This document shows, in pieces, positions 61,917 to 64,000 of a stretch of DNA of 64,000 nt (its first letter is position 1; the number at the start of each line of letters is the position of its first letter). The notes beneath the pieces are model-generated. The model saw only the letters and a list, made by a program, of their open reading frames with translations. It was not told where the DNA came from and ran no database searches. Position numbers and translations under genes: made by a program. This stretch comes from Saccharomycopsis malanga (taxonomy: Eukaryota > Ascomycota > Saccharomycetes > Ascoideales > Saccharomycopsidaceae): the NCBI GenBank assembly GCA_004014935.1, contig CP025325.1, positions 1,736,001-1,800,000 on the forward strand, given 5' to 3'.

Positions 61917-63464
61917 ATGGTGAAGGTTGTGGAAATGTCATTGGTTACGAACTACGAGCTGTCTGAAAGTGGGTCTGATGAAGAGCGGGCGGAAAGTTAC
62001 AAAATTAATGATATTAGACCAGATACTCATGTCAAACTTCGAGATCCATTGGAACATTTGGATTTGGTAAGTCAAATGAACCCAGTTGCAAGCATTGAGC
62101 AAGAAACCGGCCTGGGGCATCAGGACTCTGCACCTACAAATAAAAAAAAGATACTCAATGCAATAATAGAGCCCCAGAGTTATGACAGTGCGGTGTTCGA
62201 ACTTCAACATAAAGCATTTAAATCTCAAGAAAATCAGCGAATAGCCGGTCAATCGGTTAAGCGTAAACGCCAAAAGACACAAAGTAAGAAATCTTCTTGG
62301 GAAAAGCCTTCAGATAGCGAAAGCTACACTTCCAGCGTGTATGAGAGCAGTTCTGACGAATCACATGTTCATAAACCAACCAGGACAGCAGTTGTTTCTC
62401 AATCTGCCGAGCAGACTCCTCGGTTCACCAGTAAGTTCTATGGTACCAATGAGCGAGATTACCTTGGCAGAACGTATATGCATGTACCGCAGGACTTGAA
62501 TATAAATCTTTTGAAGGAGCCAGGGAGCCAAGAATGTTTTATTCCAAAGAAACAAATATATACGTGGGACGGACATGCTGGTGGCGTTAACAAGTTGCAA
62601 TTTTTCCCTAAAAGTGGCCATTTACTTCTTTCGGGCGGTAATGACAGTAATATACTTTTACATGACGTCTATCATAACCGTCGTTTGCTAAGAGGGTACT
62701 CAGGACATCGTAGACCATTGAAAGATCTAGATTTCAGCAATACCGGTAAAACATTTGCAAGTTGTAGCTTTGACAAGTCAGTCTGCTTGTGGGACACAGA
62801 GACTGGGCAGAACTTTCAGAATTTTCGAGTCAAAGGCACTCCCAACGTATTGAAATTCAATCCTAAGAACGAAAACGAGTTGCTTGTAGGGCTATCTAAT
62901 AACGTTATCGAACACTACGACCTTCGAGCAGATCCAGCATCATCAGACCATATTGTGCAAACGTATGACCATCATTTGGATGCGATAAATTCGCTCTCAT
63001 TCATTTCTGATGACACCAAGTTTGTTTCCACTTCTGATGATAAGTCCATAAGAATCTGGGAGTTGGGTATAAACATTCCTATCAAGTTTATTTCAGACCC
63101 TACGCAGTACTCAATGCCACGCTCTAGGACACATCCTAGTGGCAATTACTTTTCTACGCAGGCTATGAATAACAAAATCATGGTTTACCAGGCCCACGGG
63201 AAGTTTAAACAAAACAAGAAAAAAGTGTTTGAGGGACATGATGTCGCAGGCTATGGCATCGATTTTACTTTCTCACCAGATGGTAAGATTGTAATGAGTG
63301 GCGGCTCAAGCGGTAAAGCATACTTTTGGGATTGGAAAACAACAAAGTTGATGAAGACAATCAACGTGGACAAGCAAATAATAAGTTGTATTGAAGCACA
63401 TCCACAAGAAACAAGTAAAGTGGCTATGGCTGGTGCCAGTGGTAAGATATATTATTGGGAATGA
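61917..63464 (+). CDS. PRP17: Splicing factor Prp17 (CDC40), WD40
   Basis: A 515-residue spliceosome protein acting at the second splicing step. After an acidic/Ser-rich N-terminus and a basic KRKRQKTQSKKSSW segment come the linker block FTSKFYGTNERDYLGRTYMHVPQDLNINL, PKKQIYTWDGHAGGVNKLQFFP, and seven WD repeats (LLSGGNDSNILLHDVY, GHRRPLKDLDFSNTGKTFASCSFDKSVCLWD, VSTSDDKSIRIWE, GYGIDFTFSPDGKIVMSGGSSGKAYFWDW, and the final AGASGKIYYWE). S. cerevisiae Prp17 has 455 residues. Met7 (61935, MSLVTNYE) matches family starts better; both ATGs are in frame. A CTG codon at 61959-61961 lies in NYE-CTG-SESGSDEE, where Ser would suit the context. Confidence 0.95.
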   Translation: MVKVVEMSLVTNYELSESGSDEERAESYKINDIRPDTHVKLRDPLEHLDLVSQMNPVASIEQETGLGHQDSAPTNKKKILNAIIEPQSYDSAVFELQHKAFKSQENQRIAGQSVKRKRQKTQSKKSSWEKPSDSESYTSSVYESSSDESHVHKPTRTAVVSQSAEQTPRFTSKFYGTNERDYLGRTYMHVPQDLNINLLKEPGSQECFIPKKQIYTWDGHAGGVNKLQFFPKSGHLLLSGGNDSNILLHDVYHNRRLLRGYSGHRRPLKDLDFSNTGKTFASCSFDKSVCLWDTETGQNFQNFRVKGTPNVLKFNPKNENELLVGLSNNVIEHYDLRADPASSDHIVQTYDHHLDAINSLSFISDDTKFVSTSDDKSIRIWELGINIPIKFISDPTQYSMPRSRTHPSGNYFSTQAMNNKIMVYQAHGKFKQNKKKVFEGHDVAGYGIDFTFSPDGKIVMSGGSSGKAYFWDWKTTKLMKTINVDKQIISCIEAHPQETSKVAMAGASGKIYYWE

Positions 63465-63763
63465 GTATGTATTATAGGGTTTGCGGCATTGTATGATTTA
63501 AAAATGATTCTTCATTATAAGGTTTGTATGGTATTGTAGAAATTAAAAAAGAGTTCAAGTAATGAGACAGCATAAATTGTATCAACTTGAAATTCATTGG
63601 ATGGAAAATTTGTTACAAGTTATTGATAACATGGTCAATTAGATAAACCAGTTTTTAAAACAAATGATGCAAAAATGGCAAACTGGTGCAACATATTTTT
63701 ATTATTTAAAATTATATATATTACACATTGAATGATTTTTCAAAAAATCAACCAGTTGAAAAC
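63465..63763. other. PRP17 3' flank
   Basis: AT-rich 0.3-kb flank between PRP17 and repeat copy S9. Nothing recognised. Confidence 0.5.
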
Positions 63764-63790
63764 AATAATAATAATAATAATAATAATAAT
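63764..63790. repeat. (AAT)9 microsatellite, tail of repeat S9
   Basis: Nine perfect AAT units. Read on the minus strand they are (ATT)9 directly after AAATATGAGAT, the conserved 3' end of the repeat family, so they are best seen as the element's tail. Confidence 0.85.
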
Positions 63791-64000
63791 ATCTCATATT
63801 TCGAGTCCAGTGCATATCAGTTTCGTAGATACGAGCTATGTCTTGGTAAAACCCAATGGGAAAACCCAATCATGTCCAGCCATCATAACTTTCTTATTGA
63901 ATATATTGAAAAGTAAGCATTTATTGGTCTAGGCCGTGTTTCAGACTGTTGCAATTGCCTGTGAAATCACGTTCAGCGTGGTAAAAACCAGCGAGTAAAA
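63764..64000 (-). mobile_element. SINE-like repeat copy S9 (runs off right edge)
   Basis: Minus-strand copy. From the right edge: TTTTACTCGCTGGTTTTTACC, CACGCTGAACGTGATTTCAC and CAGTCTGAAACACGGCC, then ATAAATGCTTACTTTTC, GATGGCTGGACATGATTGGG, CATTGGGTTTTACCAAG, GCTCGTATCTACGAAACTG, CACTGGACTCGAAATATGAG, and the (ATT)9 tail. The body is complete and close to S7. The tRNA-like head, if present, lies beyond 64000. Confidence 0.82.

Overview
The window is a 64 kb piece of a budding-yeast nuclear genome (Saccharomycotina). The density is about one gene per 2.6 kb, and nearly all genes are single-exon. The three introns found use GTATGT or GTAAGT donors; two have a perfect TACTAAC branch site placed very close to the acceptor. 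All recognised proteins are ordinary yeast orthologues. Leucine is written almost only as TTG/TTA/CTT. The PCNA gene has no CTG codon at all, and two of the rare CTG codons read better as Ser (RFC5 codon 195, PRP17 near the start). This hints at a CTG-Ser clade yeast but does not prove it. Protein descriptions below use the standard code.

Layout from left to right: a CM1-type spindle-pole coiled-coil gene cut by the left edge (-), TRP4 (+), CDC12 with an intron (+), CDC28 (-), an unnamed probably mitochondrial protein (-), a tail-anchored coiled-coil protein resembling Mps2 (+), a Bem1-type polarity scaffold (-), CCZ1 (-), POL30/PCNA (+), MAK3/NAA30 with an intron (-), ATG11 with an intron (-), mitochondrial PheRS MSF1 (-), MRPL16 (+), RFC5 (-), TAH18 (-), YBP1 (-), POS5 (-), UTP25 (+), REG1 (+), an orphan secreted Cys-motif protein (-), a DIP5-like amino acid permease (-), POM152 (-) and PRP17 (+). 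The genes are housekeeping and not a cluster, but some share circuits. POL30 and RFC5 (clamp and clamp loader) both carry ACGCGT MCB boxes. CDC28, CDC12 and the Bem1-type scaffold belong to cell-cycle and polarity control.

The most unusual content lies between the genes. A family of dispersed repeats appears nine times (8.1, 30.4, 34.9, 43.99, 52.0, 55.8, 60.6, 61.3 and 63.8 kb). The full element is about 360 bp. It has a tRNA-like head with pol III A and B boxes, an internal duplication of about 55 bp, a unique body, and a conserved 3' end that runs into AT-rich or (ATT)n sequence. One copy (8093-8353) is flanked by 13-bp near-identical direct repeats, and several copies are 5'-truncated. 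Together these features describe a tRNA-derived SINE family, which is rare in budding yeasts.

Other points worth a look: two perfect CCGGTTCCGG (Leu3-type) sites between POS5 and UTP25; two Mig1-like sites upstream of REG1, whose product acts in glucose repression; a Bem1 homologue with only one SH3 domain; a TAH18 whose FMN loop reads GTETFN; and a secreted orphan with paired CxCxCxC motifs. No rRNA, genuine tRNA, CRISPR array or large autonomous transposon was seen.
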